From: Myxococcota bacterium
GTDB taxonomy: Bacteria; Myxococcota; JAJVIH01
DNA length: 42,497 nt
Direction of reading: 5' to 3'
Assembly: GCA_022072125.1 (NCBI GenBank)
Contig: JAJVIH010000021.1
Span: 64,700 to 107,196 of the forward strand
The notes beneath the pieces were generated by a model that saw only the letters and a list, made by a program, of their open reading frames with translations, made no database searches and was not told where the DNA came from. A program made the position numbers and the translations under genes. Shown here piece by piece: positions 6,563-15,427 of the stretch (position 1 is the first letter of the stretch; each line of letters begins with the position of its first letter).

Positions 6563-8878
6563 TTACGCCGCTCTGGCTGCTGGTGAAGCGGCGGGTTCCG
6601 CGCCGGGCAGGTCCTCGTGGTAGCCGCAGCCGCGCACCGGGCACCCGATGTGTGGACCGATGCGTTTGGATTCCTTGTACACCAGGTAGGGGTTGCCGCA
6701 GGAGGGGCATTTTTTATCCACCGGCCTGGCCCAGGAAACCATGTCGCATTCCGGATAACGGTTGCAGCCGTAGAATACCCGCTGGAATTTGCCCTTGGTG
6801 CGCCTCTCCACCAGTTCGCCCACCTTGCATTTGGGACAAGCCACGCCAATCGGCAGGGGCATGGCGGTCTTGCAGGTGGGATAGTCGGAGCAGGCGAGGA
6901 ATTTGCCGAAGCGTCCGCGCCGGATGACCATGAACTTTCCGCAGGTGGGGCATTTGCGGCTGGTGGGCTCACTGTCCGGCAGGACCTCGATTTTGCCATT
7001 GACGTTCCGGAACTCCTTGGTGTTTTTGCATTCCGGATAGTTCGAGCAGGCGAGGAAGCTGCCGTTCCGCCCGAACTTGATGACCATCATATTGCCGCAT
7101 TTCTCGCAGACCACATCCGTCGGCGTCTCCTGACGCTTGACGTCTTTCATCTTCTTCTTGGCTTCGTCGAGGGTCTTGACGAAGGGCTGGTAGAAATTCT
7201 TGAGCACGCTCTGCCAGGCCGCCTTGCCATCCTCGATTTCGTCGAGGCGGTTCTCCATGCTGGCGGTGAAGGAGACATTCATGACATCGGGAAACGCCTG
7301 CACCAGCAGATCGCTGACGATAAAACCCAGTTCGGTGGGGGCCAGGCGTCCCTGATTGCGGGTGATGTATTCCTTATCCAGCAGGGTGGACATGATCTGG
7401 GCGTAGGTGCTGGGGCGGCCAATGCCCTGCTCCTCCAGTTCCTTGACCAGGGTGCCTTCCGAAAAGCGGGGCGGGGGCTGGGTGAAATGCTGCTCGGGCA
7501 GCACATCCTTCAGGCGGAGTTTTTCCCCTTCCTTCAACTGCGGCAACACCCCTGGTCCGGCGCCGTCGTTTTCTTCCTTCTCGGCGGCGTCATTATCGGA
7601 AGTATCCGCGACCACGGCTTCGGCGCGGTACAGGGTGAGGTAGCCGTCAAACTTGAGCACCGATCCGGTGGCGCGGAAGGTCAGGCGTCCCGCCTCGATT
7701 TCAGCCGTGGTCTGATCAAATACCGCCTGATTCATCTGGCAGGCGATGAAGCGCTTCCAGATCAGGGTGTAGAGCTTGAGTTGATCGGCGTCCAGGTATT
7801 TGGCCATGGCCTCCGGCGTGCGGCTTGCGCTGGTCGGGCGAATGGCCTCGTGGGCGTCCTGGGCGCTGGATTTTCCCTTGTAGAACTGCGGGGAGTCCGG
7901 CAGGTATTCCTTTCCGTAATTCTTCTGGATATGCTCCCGCGCCATTTCAAGGGCGTCGTTGGAGAGCCGCACCGAGTCGGTGCGCATGTAGGTGATGAGA
8001 CCCACGGTTTCGTCGCCTACCTCGACGCCTTCGTACAGCCCCTGGGCGATGCCCATGGTGCGCGCGGCGCTGAAGCCAAAGCGGGCGGCGGCGTCCTGCT
8101 GCAGCTTGGAAGTGATGTAGGGCGGCGGGGCCTTGCGCCGGCGTTCCTTGATTTGCAGCGAGGCGACCTTGTAGGCGGCCTTTTTGGCCTCTTCCGCCAG
8201 GGCCAGGGTTTCCGGCCCCTGTTTGAGGTCCACCTTCTTTTTGTCCACATGGGTCAGGCGGGCCTTGAAGCTGGGCGGCAGGGCGGCGTCCAGCAGAACC
8301 TCCAGGGTCCAGTATTCCTGCGGCTTGAAGGCCTGGATTTCCCGCTCCCGCTCGACCACCAGGCGCAGGGCGACGCTCTGCACACGGCCGGCGGAGAGCC
8401 CGCGGCGCACCTTATCCCACAGGATGGGGCTGATCTGGTATCCGACGATGCGATCCAGCACCCGGCGCGCCTGCTGGGAGTCCACCTTGTTCATGTCAAT
8501 GGGGCGTTCGTCCTTGAGCGCCTTCAGAACCGCGGACTTGGTGATTTCATTGAAGGTGATGCGGCGGATATTGGGATTGTCCTTTTTGAGGATTTCCTCG
8601 ATATGCCAGGCGATGGCCTCGCCTTCACGGTCCGGGTCGGGGGCGAGCAGGACCTTCTCCGCCTTTTTGGCGGCGTCATGGAGTTCCTTGAGGACCTTGG
8701 TCTTCTCCTTGATGGTCTGGTAGTGCGGAATAAAGGTCTCCAGATCCACTCCTATCTTGCTTTTGGGCAGATCGCGCACATGTCCCACGGAAGCCTTCAC
8801 GGAATAGCCGCGGCCCAGGTACTTCTGCAGGGTCTTCGCCTTGGCGGGCGATTCCACGATGACCAGCGTATTTGGCAT
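6563..8878 (-). CDS. topA: DNA topoisomerase I
   Basis: Type IA topoisomerase that relaxes negative supercoils; 771 aa. The N-terminal TOPRIM domain shows IVESPAKAK with the catalytic Glu at 9, and DPDREGE at 81-87. The transesterifying tyrosine is Tyr297 in ITYMRTDS. Four C-terminal zinc-ribbon units follow (about residues 585-755): CEKCG...C..YPEC, CPTCG...C..YPTC, CPKC...C..YPEC and CPSCG...C...C. The ATG has GGAG 8 nt upstream. It lies 19 nt after dprA on the same strand, the common dprA-topA order. Confidence 0.97.
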   Translation of the reverse strand: MPNTLVIVESPAKAKTLQKYLGRGYSVKASVGHVRDLPKSKIGVDLETFIPHYQTIKEKTKVLKELHDAAKKAEKVLLAPDPDREGEAIAWHIEEILKKDNPNIRRITFNEITKSAVLKALKDERPIDMNKVDSQQARRVLDRIVGYQISPILWDKVRRGLSAGRVQSVALRLVVEREREIQAFKPQEYWTLEVLLDAALPPSFKARLTHVDKKKVDLKQGPETLALAEEAKKAAYKVASLQIKERRRKAPPPYITSKLQQDAAARFGFSAARTMGIAQGLYEGVEVGDETVGLITYMRTDSVRLSNDALEMAREHIQKNYGKEYLPDSPQFYKGKSSAQDAHEAIRPTSASRTPEAMAKYLDADQLKLYTLIWKRFIACQMNQAVFDQTTAEIEAGRLTFRATGSVLKFDGYLTLYRAEAVVADTSDNDAAEKEENDGAGPGVLPQLKEGEKLRLKDVLPEQHFTQPPPRFSEGTLVKELEEQGIGRPSTYAQIMSTLLDKEYITRNQGRLAPTELGFIVSDLLVQAFPDVMNVSFTASMENRLDEIEDGKAAWQSVLKNFYQPFVKTLDEAKKKMKDVKRQETPTDVVCEKCGNMMVIKFGRNGSFLACSNYPECKNTKEFRNVNGKIEVLPDSEPTSRKCPTCGKFMVIRRGRFGKFLACSDYPTCKTAMPLPIGVACPKCKVGELVERRTKGKFQRVFYGCNRYPECDMVSWARPVDKKCPSCGNPYLVYKESKRIGPHIGCPVRGCGYHEDLPGAEPAASPAARAA

Positions 8879-8897
8879 GGACTGACTCCAAGGGGCG

Positions 8898-10064
8898 CTA
8901 GCGCGCCGCGAGTTCGTATCGGTTTCCCGGCAATTTATTGACCGCCCCCTTCAGTTCGAGGGCCAGAAGAAGACCGGAAAGGGCGGGGCTGTCAAGTTTC
9001 AGGGCCGATAACAGTTCATCAAAGAACTGTGGACCGCCTTCCAAACGCTGGATCACCGGCAATTCCTCCGGCTCCAAATCTAAGCGTTCTGTCAAGGGGG
9101 GGGACGGCGGCGGAACCGGTTGGAGGACCGCCAGATTCAGTTGTCCGTCCGCCCGGTGATTCTCCCCGGATTGAACCGTCATGCCCAGACAGGCCCAGAT
9201 GTCTTCGGGCGATATGCAACAGATGGCGCCATCGCGAATCAGGGACAGGGGACCGGCGGCCATGGGATCGGCAGCCCGCCCGGGAACCGCCAGCAAGGGG
9301 CGTCCAATGGCGTCGGCCCGCCTGGCGGTGATCATGGCGCCGGAATCCACCCCTCCCTCGACCACCACCACCGCCTGGGAGAGTGCGGCGATCAGATTAT
9401 TCCGGTAGGGAAAATTACCGGGCAGGGGAGGGGTTCCCGGCAAGAAGGGCGAGATCAGACATCCGGTCGCGGCGAGTTGGCGGAACAAATCCTGGTTGGC
9501 GGGCGGATAGGTCTTGTCTATTCCCGAGCCGAGGATGCAGGTGGTTCCGCCGGGGGCGTCCAGGGCGTTGCGGTGAACGGCGGTATCCACGCCGCTGGCC
9601 CCGCCGGAGACCACGCGCAGGTTGACTTTGGCGCATTCATTGGCGAGCAGGGCGGCCATGCGCAGCCCATAGGCGCTGGGTTTCCGGGTGCCGACAATCC
9701 CCACCGCCTTCACCGGAAACGGCGCGCCTCCTCCCTTCCAGAACACAAATGGCGGCGGATTGGGCAGATCCAGCAACGCGGAGGGATAGTCCTTCTGGCC
9801 CAAAATCGCCCAGAAAACCCTGTCTTTTTCAATCAGTTCAAAGGTGCGTTGGCGATGAGCGGCGGCGCGGGATTCATCTGGTTTGAGGGGATGACCGCCT
9901 GGATTGAGGGAGGGAAGGGCCTCCAGCGCCGCCTCCGCGGACCTGTATTGCCGGAGCAGGCGGGAGATGCCGGTCAACCCCAGTCCCGGAATGGAACAGA
10001 GGCGCAATAGCGCCTCCAGTTCACGGGTTGCGGAGCCTTGGTCCGCGGGTGAAACGCCGGTCAT
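8898..10064 (-). CDS. dprA: DNA-processing protein DprA/Smf
   Basis: Single-stranded-DNA-binding protein that loads RecA on incoming DNA during transformation. The 388-aa product has an N-terminal SAM-like helical region (about 15-60), the DprA Rossmann-like domain (118-285) with GIVGTRKPSAYG, SGGASGVDTAVH and the PYRNNLIAALS strand, and a C-terminal winged-helix-like region (about 325-388). The usual SGxARGID signature is SGGASGVD here, so the Arg is replaced by Ser. The linker between domains contains a run of eight C on the coding strand (plus-strand G8 at 9096-9103). The start overlaps the LysM gene stop (ATGA, 10061-10064). Confidence 0.95.
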   Translation of the reverse strand: MTGVSPADQGSATRELEALLRLCSIPGLGLTGISRLLRQYRSAEAALEALPSLNPGGHPLKPDESRAAAHRQRTFELIEKDRVFWAILGQKDYPSALLDLPNPPPFVFWKGGGAPFPVKAVGIVGTRKPSAYGLRMAALLANECAKVNLRVVSGGASGVDTAVHRNALDAPGGTTCILGSGIDKTYPPANQDLFRQLAATGCLISPFLPGTPPLPGNFPYRNNLIAALSQAVVVVEGGVDSGAMITARRADAIGRPLLAVPGRAADPMAAGPLSLIRDGAICCISPEDIWACLGMTVQSGENHRADGQLNLAVLQPVPPPSPPLTERLDLEPEELPVIQRLEGGPQFFDELLSALKLDSPALSGLLLALELKGAVNKLPGNRYELAAR

Positions 10065-11293
10065 TTTTGCATCTTCATTTCCACCACGTCGCCCACCTCA
10101 AGCGCCTCCATGGACCGGATGATGAGGCAGGTGGAGACGGTTTCGGATACGTCAATCACCAGCAGCCGGGCGATGGTTTCGATTGGCAGACGATCCCGGT
10201 CGTATTCTTCCTTGCGGGTTTCGTACAGTTCATCGCCCCGGCGGATCACCTCGAAGGTGTTGCCGATAGAAACGCCATCGCGGGAGCCGCGGTCCACGAA
10301 GACCACTTCTTCATTCGCCATGATGGATCCATGGTGCTCCAGAAGAATGATGCGGCCGGTGGTGGCGGCTTCGTTGGGGCGGGGCCTGATGCGCGAACTG
10401 AGTTCCCGCATGGGGATCACCATGTCGCCGCGCATCACGTCGCTGAAGGTGCGGCTGATCACGCCAACCGCATATTCGTTGGTGATCCGGGTGATGCGGA
10501 CCTCGCCCTTGTTTTCGGTCCAGTACCCCACCAGCGCCTCGGACACCGGGTGTTGCACCTCCCGGGTGCGCCCGACAATGACAAAGGTCTCGTCCAGCCG
10601 GATGTTTTTCAGATCCTTGAACTTCAGGTAGACCTCGTCGTGCTGGACGAACATGGTGCGGCCGGAAAAGGCGTGACTGACCGTGCCGGCGGCGCGCAGC
10701 AGGCCGGGAGAAATGAATGAGTTGCGGCGGATCAGCACCGTGCCGCGGATTTTTTCCTCCAGGTTCATGCCGATCTGGCCCATCACCACCACTTTTTCGT
10801 CCTTGGGGTCCTGGCTGGCGTATTTGCCATCCGTGCCCAGGGCGGAAATCGTGATGTCTTCGTCCTCGGGCTTGTCCGGACCGTCTTCCAGCCCTTTGAC
10901 ATCGCCGGTCTGAACGGGGCCTTCCGCCACCGCCTCGCCGCTGGGGTAGAGGCGAAGGACCGTGCCGGGTTCAATCCAGTGCGGGTTTTCCAGTTCCGGG
11001 TTCCAGGCCCAGATCTGGCGATAGTACCAGGGGTCGTTGGGTTTCTGCTGCTTGGCGATATCCCACAGGGTGTCGCCTTTTTTGACCGTGTATTCCTGGT
11101 TGCTGCCCTGTTGCGGCTCATCCGGAGCGATATTCGCCGCGGGAGGATTCATGTTGGGCTCCTGAATCTCGGGGCCGCTGGCGAACTGGCCGCGCCCTTC
11201 CGGGCCGATGGGCGGATTCTGCGCCATCACGGTCAGGGGGATCAGAATCAGACCCCCGGTCTGCATCATCATGCGGCGAAGGCTGGTTTTCAT
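10061..11293 (-). CDS. Secreted LysM-domain protein
   Basis: A 410-aa envelope protein with an N-terminal signal peptide (about 1-24, ending VMA-Q), a proline-rich spacer, and one LysM peptidoglycan-binding domain at about 67-116 (EYTVKKGDTLWDIAKQQ... WIEPGTVLRLYP). The remaining 290 residues are rich in beta-strand-like segments and carry no motif I can name; similar LysM-plus-long-tail proteins are common in deltaproteobacteria. It starts inside the stop of the upstream TPR lipoprotein gene (ATGA, 11290-11293) and ends overlapping dprA, so these three are probably one operon. A role in wall attachment is inferred from LysM only. Confidence 0.8.
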   Translation of the reverse strand: MKTSLRRMMMQTGGLILIPLTVMAQNPPIGPEGRGQFASGPEIQEPNMNPPAANIAPDEPQQGSNQEYTVKKGDTLWDIAKQQKPNDPWYYRQIWAWNPELENPHWIEPGTVLRLYPSGEAVAEGPVQTGDVKGLEDGPDKPEDEDITISALGTDGKYASQDPKDEKVVVMGQIGMNLEEKIRGTVLIRRNSFISPGLLRAAGTVSHAFSGRTMFVQHDEVYLKFKDLKNIRLDETFVIVGRTREVQHPVSEALVGYWTENKGEVRITRITNEYAVGVISRTFSDVMRGDMVIPMRELSSRIRPRPNEAATTGRIILLEHHGSIMANEEVVFVDRGSRDGVSIGNTFEVIRRGDELYETRKEEYDRDRLPIETIARLLVIDVSETVSTCLIIRSMEALEVGDVVEMKMQK

Positions 11294-12198
11294 GGCGCGA
11301 GCGCTCCTTTTTGATCAAGGGATTGGATGTCGTCCCGGGCGAGGGTGGCCGCCCGGCTGTCCGGATAGGTCCGCATCACCCGCTCCAGAACTTCGCGGGC
11401 GCGCACCTTGTCATTCAGCGCGAGGTAGGACCTGGCGATCTTGTGCAGGGAATCCGGAACCTTGTTGCCCTTGGGGTACAGGGTGGAGACCCGCTGGTAT
11501 TCGTTGATGGCCAGCTGGTACTGCTTCCGCTGGAAATAACTTTCTCCAATCAGGAAGATGGCGTTGTCGGCGTAGTGATGGTCCGGGTATTTGCGGATGA
11601 ATTCCTCCATCAGCTTGACGGAGTCATCGTACTGGCCGGCGGCGAAGCGGGTGTAGGCCAGATGGAACTTCAGATCCGCTTCATTCTCCTTGGAAGACTG
11701 CGGCGGCGGGGCGGTGGAAGCGGCAGGCGCGGACGCCGCCTTCTTCGCCGGGATTTCATCGGGATCCAGATCCCCGCTTTTCACCGCTTCGGACAGGCGG
11801 GCGATTTCCTTGTCGCCGCCGGATTTGTCCAGCAAATCGCTTGATGCGCCGGAAATCCGGATGGGGGGCGCGTTGTCATAACGGCTTTCCCGGGGCGCCG
11901 GGGCAGGGGCGGTTGGCGCGGGCCGCGGGGCCAGCTTCACCACTTTCAAATCGTCGTCCTGCGCCGCCGCGGGAGCAGGGGCGGCCGCCGCTGTTTCGAG
12001 CCGTTTCTGCAGGATTTCCATGCGGGATTTCAGCGCCCGGATCTCGTCGTCCTGCCGGGTGTTCTGGGCCTGCAAACGGTCCACGCGCTCCGCCAGAATG
12101 GCCGGGTCCGCCGCCTGTTCCGCGCGGGAAGCAGCACAACCCGCCAGCAGCCTGGAAGCGCAAATGCCTGCGGTAAGCATCATGGAGAACCGTTGCAT
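11290..12198 (-). CDS. TPR lipoprotein, CpoB/YbgF-like
   Basis: A 302-aa lipoprotein. From the ATG at 12198 the signal peptide is MQRFSMMLTAG... with a lipobox LLAGC (Cys21). A coiled-coil segment (about 33-65, ILAERVDRLQAQN..., ALKSRMEILQKRL) is followed by an Ala/Pro linker and about three C-terminal TPRs (FHLAYTRFAAGQYDDSVKLM, DNAIFLIGESYFQRKQYQLA, PDSLHKIARSYLAL). This matches the coiled-coil plus TPR plan of CpoB/YbgF, a Tol-Pal partner that coordinates outer-membrane constriction with wall synthesis, although no tol genes are nearby. Longer upstream starts lack a signal peptide. A candidate promoter and a start-proximal hairpin precede it. Confidence 0.8.
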   Translation of the reverse strand: MQRFSMMLTAGICASRLLAGCAASRAEQAADPAILAERVDRLQAQNTRQDDEIRALKSRMEILQKRLETAAAAPAPAAAQDDDLKVVKLAPRPAPTAPAPAPRESRYDNAPPIRISGASSDLLDKSGGDKEIARLSEAVKSGDLDPDEIPAKKAASAPAASTAPPPQSSKENEADLKFHLAYTRFAAGQYDDSVKLMEEFIRKYPDHHYADNAIFLIGESYFQRKQYQLAINEYQRVSTLYPKGNKVPDSLHKIARSYLALNDKVRAREVLERVMRTYPDSRAATLARDDIQSLDQKGALAP

Positions 12199-12199
12199 G

Positions 12200-12215
12200 G
12201 AAGTTGTAAAACTTC
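12200..12215 (-). promoter_or_regulatory. Hairpin at the ribosome binding site of the TPR lipoprotein
   Basis: GAAGTT and AACTTC pair around a 4-nt loop, ending one nucleotide before the ATG at 12198. On the coding strand the left arm contains the GAGAAG purine stretch that would be the ribosome binding site, so folding would hide it. Confidence 0.4.
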
Positions 12216-12231
12216 TCAAAACCTTGTCCGG

Positions 12232-12259
12232 ATTATACCCCCGGTTGGCGCCCCCGCAA
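12232..12259 (-). promoter_or_regulatory. Candidate sigma-70 promoter for the TPR lipoprotein operon
   Basis: On the minus strand a perfect TATAAT (plus 12232-12237) lies 16 nt after TTGCGG (12254-12259). Transcription would start near 12225, giving a leader of about 27 nt that contains the start-site hairpin. The region is AT-rich relative to its surroundings. Confidence 0.5.
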
Positions 12260-12303
12260 GAAAACCGATGGTTTTTCAGGGAAAGCTGCGGCATAGTTCA
12301 GCC

Positions 12304-13710
12304 GTGAAGCAGTGGATTCAGCGGGCGCTGTTGTGCGCTGGCATCAGTGTGACGGCGATGGCGCCGCAACCCCTGGCCGCCGCCGGCCGGGAGGAGGCTC
12401 CGGCGAGCGGGGCGCTGCTGCTTTTGCCCCTGTTCAGCGATGACCCGGCGGTCGAGCCTTCGGCGCTGGATCGCATCCAGAGAAACGTGGAAACCGCGCT
12501 CCGCCGTTCCCGGGACTGGAAAACCATTCAACTGGAAGCCGCGCTGGCGGCCGCCCGGGCGGAAGAAGCCCCCGCCCCGGTGCGCCAGGCGCTGGGTCAG
12601 GCGGTGGTGGAGTTTCACCGCGGGATGAAGGCGGTGGAAGCCCTGGACCCGGCGGAGGCTGTCCGCGCTTTTGAATCCGCCCGGGATCTGGCGGTCGCCA
12701 ACGCCCTTCACCTGCAGGATTCCCGCCTGCTGACCCTGCTGCTGACCCAACTCGCGGTGCTTTACCGGCAGACCGGACGGCTCGACCTTGAATCCCTGAC
12801 TTTGGAGGACCTGGCCCGCCTGGATCCGCAATACCGGGCGGACCCCGCGTTGATGCCGCCCGACACCGCGCGAAACTTCGAACTCATGCGAAAAACCGTG
12901 ACTTCCGGCCCGGCCGGCAAACTGGTGCTGGATATCGAACCAGGCGTCCGCGTGCTGCTGGACGGCCGTGTGGTTGGCATGACGCCGCTGCCCGTTCAGC
13001 CGGTTCTCGCCGCCGGACCATTCCAGGGCAAGCATGTCCTCTCCCTGGAGCGGGAAGGTTATCTGCCCATCCGCAAGGCCCTGGAAGTCGTCCAGGGTCA
13101 AACCCACAGGGTAACCGATCTGGATTGGGTGGAAGACCCCAACGCCGCTCAGGTCAACCGGTTGATGAACCTGCTCCGCGAACGCAAATCCAGGGAGCGC
13201 ATTCGCGACGCAGCCGCGCCGGTCATGTCCCGTCTGGGTGTGGGACGCATGATCTCCGGCCGGGTGGTGATGGCCGGGGATGGATTGGCCCTGATTCTGG
13301 GACAACATTGGGGGGATTGGCGGGATATCCGGGAGGCCCGGCTGGTGATTCCGTTGAATCCCGATTTGTCCGATCTGGCCGCCCGCCTGGACGCGGACGA
13401 TCTGAACCGCTGGGTGATTTCGGGACAGGATATCATTCACCCGGCGGAGGCGCCCCAATCCGTGCTGAATTGTGAATCCGTCTTTTTATGTGTAAATAAA
13501 AAGCATGTAAAATCAATCGGATTTAAAGATAAATCTGAAGTGATTGCCGCGGATTCTCCGTGGTACAAGCAATGGTGGTTCTGGACCATCGCCGGCGGCG
13601 TCCTGCTGGCCGGAGCGGGAACAGGTATCGGCATCGCCATGGCCTCCAGTGATTCGCCTCCTCCTCCCGCCGCAACCTTGGAGCTTAGCGGCGCCATTCC
13701 CCGGCGTTGA
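12304..13710 (+). CDS. PEGA-domain protein with C-terminal membrane segment
   Basis: About 468 aa from a GTG at 12304, chosen because a signal-peptide-like stretch (VKQWIQRALLCAGISVTAMA) follows at once; a longer frame from 12193 lacks one. The N-terminal half is helical and TPR-like (about 85-190). A PEGA domain sits at about 203-270 (LDIEPGVRVLLDGRVVGMTPL). A hydrophobic segment at about 424-447 (WWFWTIAGGVLLAGAGTG) precedes a short tail. PEGA modules are usually extracytoplasmic surface domains. Codons covering 13481-13540 are only about 23% GC and encode a Lys-rich linker unlike the rest. It probably forms an operon with the Kelch lipoprotein, which starts 10 nt after the stop. Function unknown. 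Confidence 0.75.
   Translation: MKQWIQRALLCAGISVTAMAPQPLAAAGREEAPASGALLLLPLFSDDPAVEPSALDRIQRNVETALRRSRDWKTIQLEAALAAARAEEAPAPVRQALGQAVVEFHRGMKAVEALDPAEAVRAFESARDLAVANALHLQDSRLLTLLLTQLAVLYRQTGRLDLESLTLEDLARLDPQYRADPALMPPDTARNFELMRKTVTSGPAGKLVLDIEPGVRVLLDGRVVGMTPLPVQPVLAAGPFQGKHVLSLEREGYLPIRKALEVVQGQTHRVTDLDWVEDPNAAQVNRLMNLLRERKSRERIRDAAAPVMSRLGVGRMISGRVVMAGDGLALILGQHWGDWRDIREARLVIPLNPDLSDLAARLDADDLNRWVISGQDIIHPAEAPQSVLNCESVFLCVNKKHVKSIGFKDKSEVIAADSPWYKQWWFWTIAGGVLLAGAGTGIGIAMASSDSPPPPAATLELSGAIPRR
13481..13540. repeat. AT-rich double-palindrome patch inside the PEGA gene
   Basis: This 60-bp stretch has 14 G or C (23%) against about 60% around it. It holds two inverted repeats: CTTTTTAT-GTGTAA-ATAAAAAG (13482-13503) and GATTTA-AAGA-TAAATC (13520-13535). 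The reading frame stays open through both. Confidence 0.75.
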
Positions 13711-13720
13711 TGGATTTGGC

Positions 13721-15247
13721 ATGGTTTGGCGGCGGATTCTGACCTGTCTGGGGATTTTCCTTGCGGCCTGCGGCGGGGAGCCTCCAGCCCCCCGGACCGT
13801 GGGGGTGGATATTCAGTTCCGGTTGGGAAAAACCGGCACGGACCCGCTGGATGGGGTGGATCGCCTGCGCTTCACCGCCACGCCGGAATCCGCCGGAAAG
13901 ACGGGTGTCGCCGAGTTCAGGTTGCCGCCCCCTTCCCGGCACTTCCGGGTCAGCCTGCCGGTTCCGGCCGGTCCATTCAGGCTCTTGCTCGAATGCCTGC
14001 GCGGGGATCAGGTTCTCTCCCGTGGACGGTCGCCCATGGTCAACGCCGATGGGGTGGATTCCCTGCTGGTCCCAATGGTTCTCGGCCGGGTGGGCGAAAG
14101 CACCCAGATGGCCCAATTGCCGCGTCCAGTCTGGGGCGCGGCGGCGGTCGCCACCCCGTCCGGCAAGGTGTTCGTGTTCGGCGGGGCCGAATCGGGCAAG
14201 TCCTCCTTTGAATTTGAAGGGCTTTTGGGGCGTCTTCAGGTTTACAACCATTGGACGGGAACTGTGTGCGCCCAGGGGGAGGGTGATTGTCCGCCCGCGC
14301 CTCCATCATTATGGAGGGGACTGTTCACGGCCACCCGCCTGCCCAACGGCCAAGTGGTGGTGGCCGGGGGGGTCAACGAAAAGGGCCAGCCCGCCATGGA
14401 AACGGTGCTGTTCACCCCCGAAACCGAGCAGTTTGAGACCGCGGCGGCCCCGGTTCATGTCGCCGCGCACGCCGCCATTGTACTGCCCGATGGAAAAATC
14501 CTCATTGTGGGCGGCCGCCGGTGGGATGGCGCGGCGTGGAAAATTTCCAACCGGGTAGGCGTGCTCTCCTTGAATCCTCCCGCATATGAGGAGGCGCCGG
14601 AATTGCTGTTCGAGCCCCGCCTGTTCGCCAACCTGGCGCCGATGCCCGATGGAAGCGTGTTGATCGCCGGTGGAGAGGATGAACTCGGCAAACCGGTGCG
14701 TGGGCTGGAGCGGTGGCGTCCCGGTCAGGTTGAGCAACTGAACGCCGGAGAGGCCGCCGCGATCTGGCAGGATGGGCGCACCGGTGGGGTTTCCACCCTG
14801 GCCGCCGGCTCATTCTGGCTGATCCTGGGCGGATACGACGGCAAGCAGTCGCAGGCGGGCGGCGTCGCCTGGGATTATGGGGCCCGGACGCCCCAGTTCA
14901 GGAATGTCCGCCTCACCCGGCCCGAAACCCCCGCCATAGAAGGAACCATCCCCCGCCACCAGCATCTGGGCTGGATGCTCGAAGACGGCAGCCTGTTGTT
15001 GATGGGGGGCAGGCGCACCCTGCCCAATGGCTCCAGCGGTTTCGTGCAGAGCATCGAGCGGATCACCGCCATTGGCCTCGACAGAAACACGGTTGTGGGA
15101 ACGGTGGTCCGCGCTGGGAATATGTCCGGCCGGGCGTTGTTCGCGGTCGCCGGCCTGCCGGATGGCAACCTGGCGATGATCGGCGGCTACCGTGAGGTGG
15201 AAGGCCGTCCCGTCCCCGCTCCCGAAATCGAGATGTATACGCCATGA
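13721..15247 (+). CDS. Kelch-repeat lipoprotein
   Basis: A 508-aa surface lipoprotein. From the ATG at 13721 the signal peptide MVWRRILTCLGIFLAACGG carries a lipobox with Cys17. An N-terminal beta domain (about 25-125) precedes at least six Kelch-like blades, each with a hydrophobic strand ending in two glycines: VFVFGG, VVVAGG, ILIVGG, VLIAGG, LLLMGG and LAMIGG. Kelch propellers are binding scaffolds; no catalytic motif is evident. The longer open frame starting at 13544 overlaps the PEGA gene and lacks a signal peptide, so I reject it. The gene follows the PEGA protein by 10 nt. Confidence 0.8.
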   Translation: MVWRRILTCLGIFLAACGGEPPAPRTVGVDIQFRLGKTGTDPLDGVDRLRFTATPESAGKTGVAEFRLPPPSRHFRVSLPVPAGPFRLLLECLRGDQVLSRGRSPMVNADGVDSLLVPMVLGRVGESTQMAQLPRPVWGAAAVATPSGKVFVFGGAESGKSSFEFEGLLGRLQVYNHWTGTVCAQGEGDCPPAPPSLWRGLFTATRLPNGQVVVAGGVNEKGQPAMETVLFTPETEQFETAAAPVHVAAHAAIVLPDGKILIVGGRRWDGAAWKISNRVGVLSLNPPAYEEAPELLFEPRLFANLAPMPDGSVLIAGGEDELGKPVRGLERWRPGQVEQLNAGEAAAIWQDGRTGGVSTLAAGSFWLILGGYDGKQSQAGGVAWDYGARTPQFRNVRLTRPETPAIEGTIPRHQHLGWMLEDGSLLLMGGRRTLPNGSSGFVQSIERITAIGLDRNTVVGTVVRAGNMSGRALFAVAGLPDGNLAMIGGYREVEGRPVPAPEIEMYTP

Positions 15248-15427
15248 CGGGAATGATGGATTGGCTTCCCCGGGTTTCCGCGGCCAGCCGCCGGACCGGT
15301 CCGGTCAGCGGAAGAGAGGATGGCGATCCCGTATTTTGTCCATGAAATGGCGATTTGCGGGGGCGAGCATCGCCGGAAATGGGTGACCCAAACCGGTTTT
15401 CCCGCGGCCCGGGCGGCCGCCCTTTCA
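15248..15427. other. Convergent intergenic region with a palindrome
   Basis: Separates the convergent Kelch and plsC genes. It contains a perfect 14-bp palindrome CCGGACCGGTCCGG at 15291-15304, possibly part of a two-way transcription end. I see no gene and no clear U-tract terminator. Confidence 0.5.

Noticed and set aside
6617-8941. 774-codon plus-strand frame opposite topA
   Set aside because: Antisense shadow created by GC-rich third positions in topA.
13544-13720. N-terminal extension of the Kelch lipoprotein
   Set aside because: It overlaps the PEGA gene in another frame, and the lipoprotein signal peptide begins at 13721.
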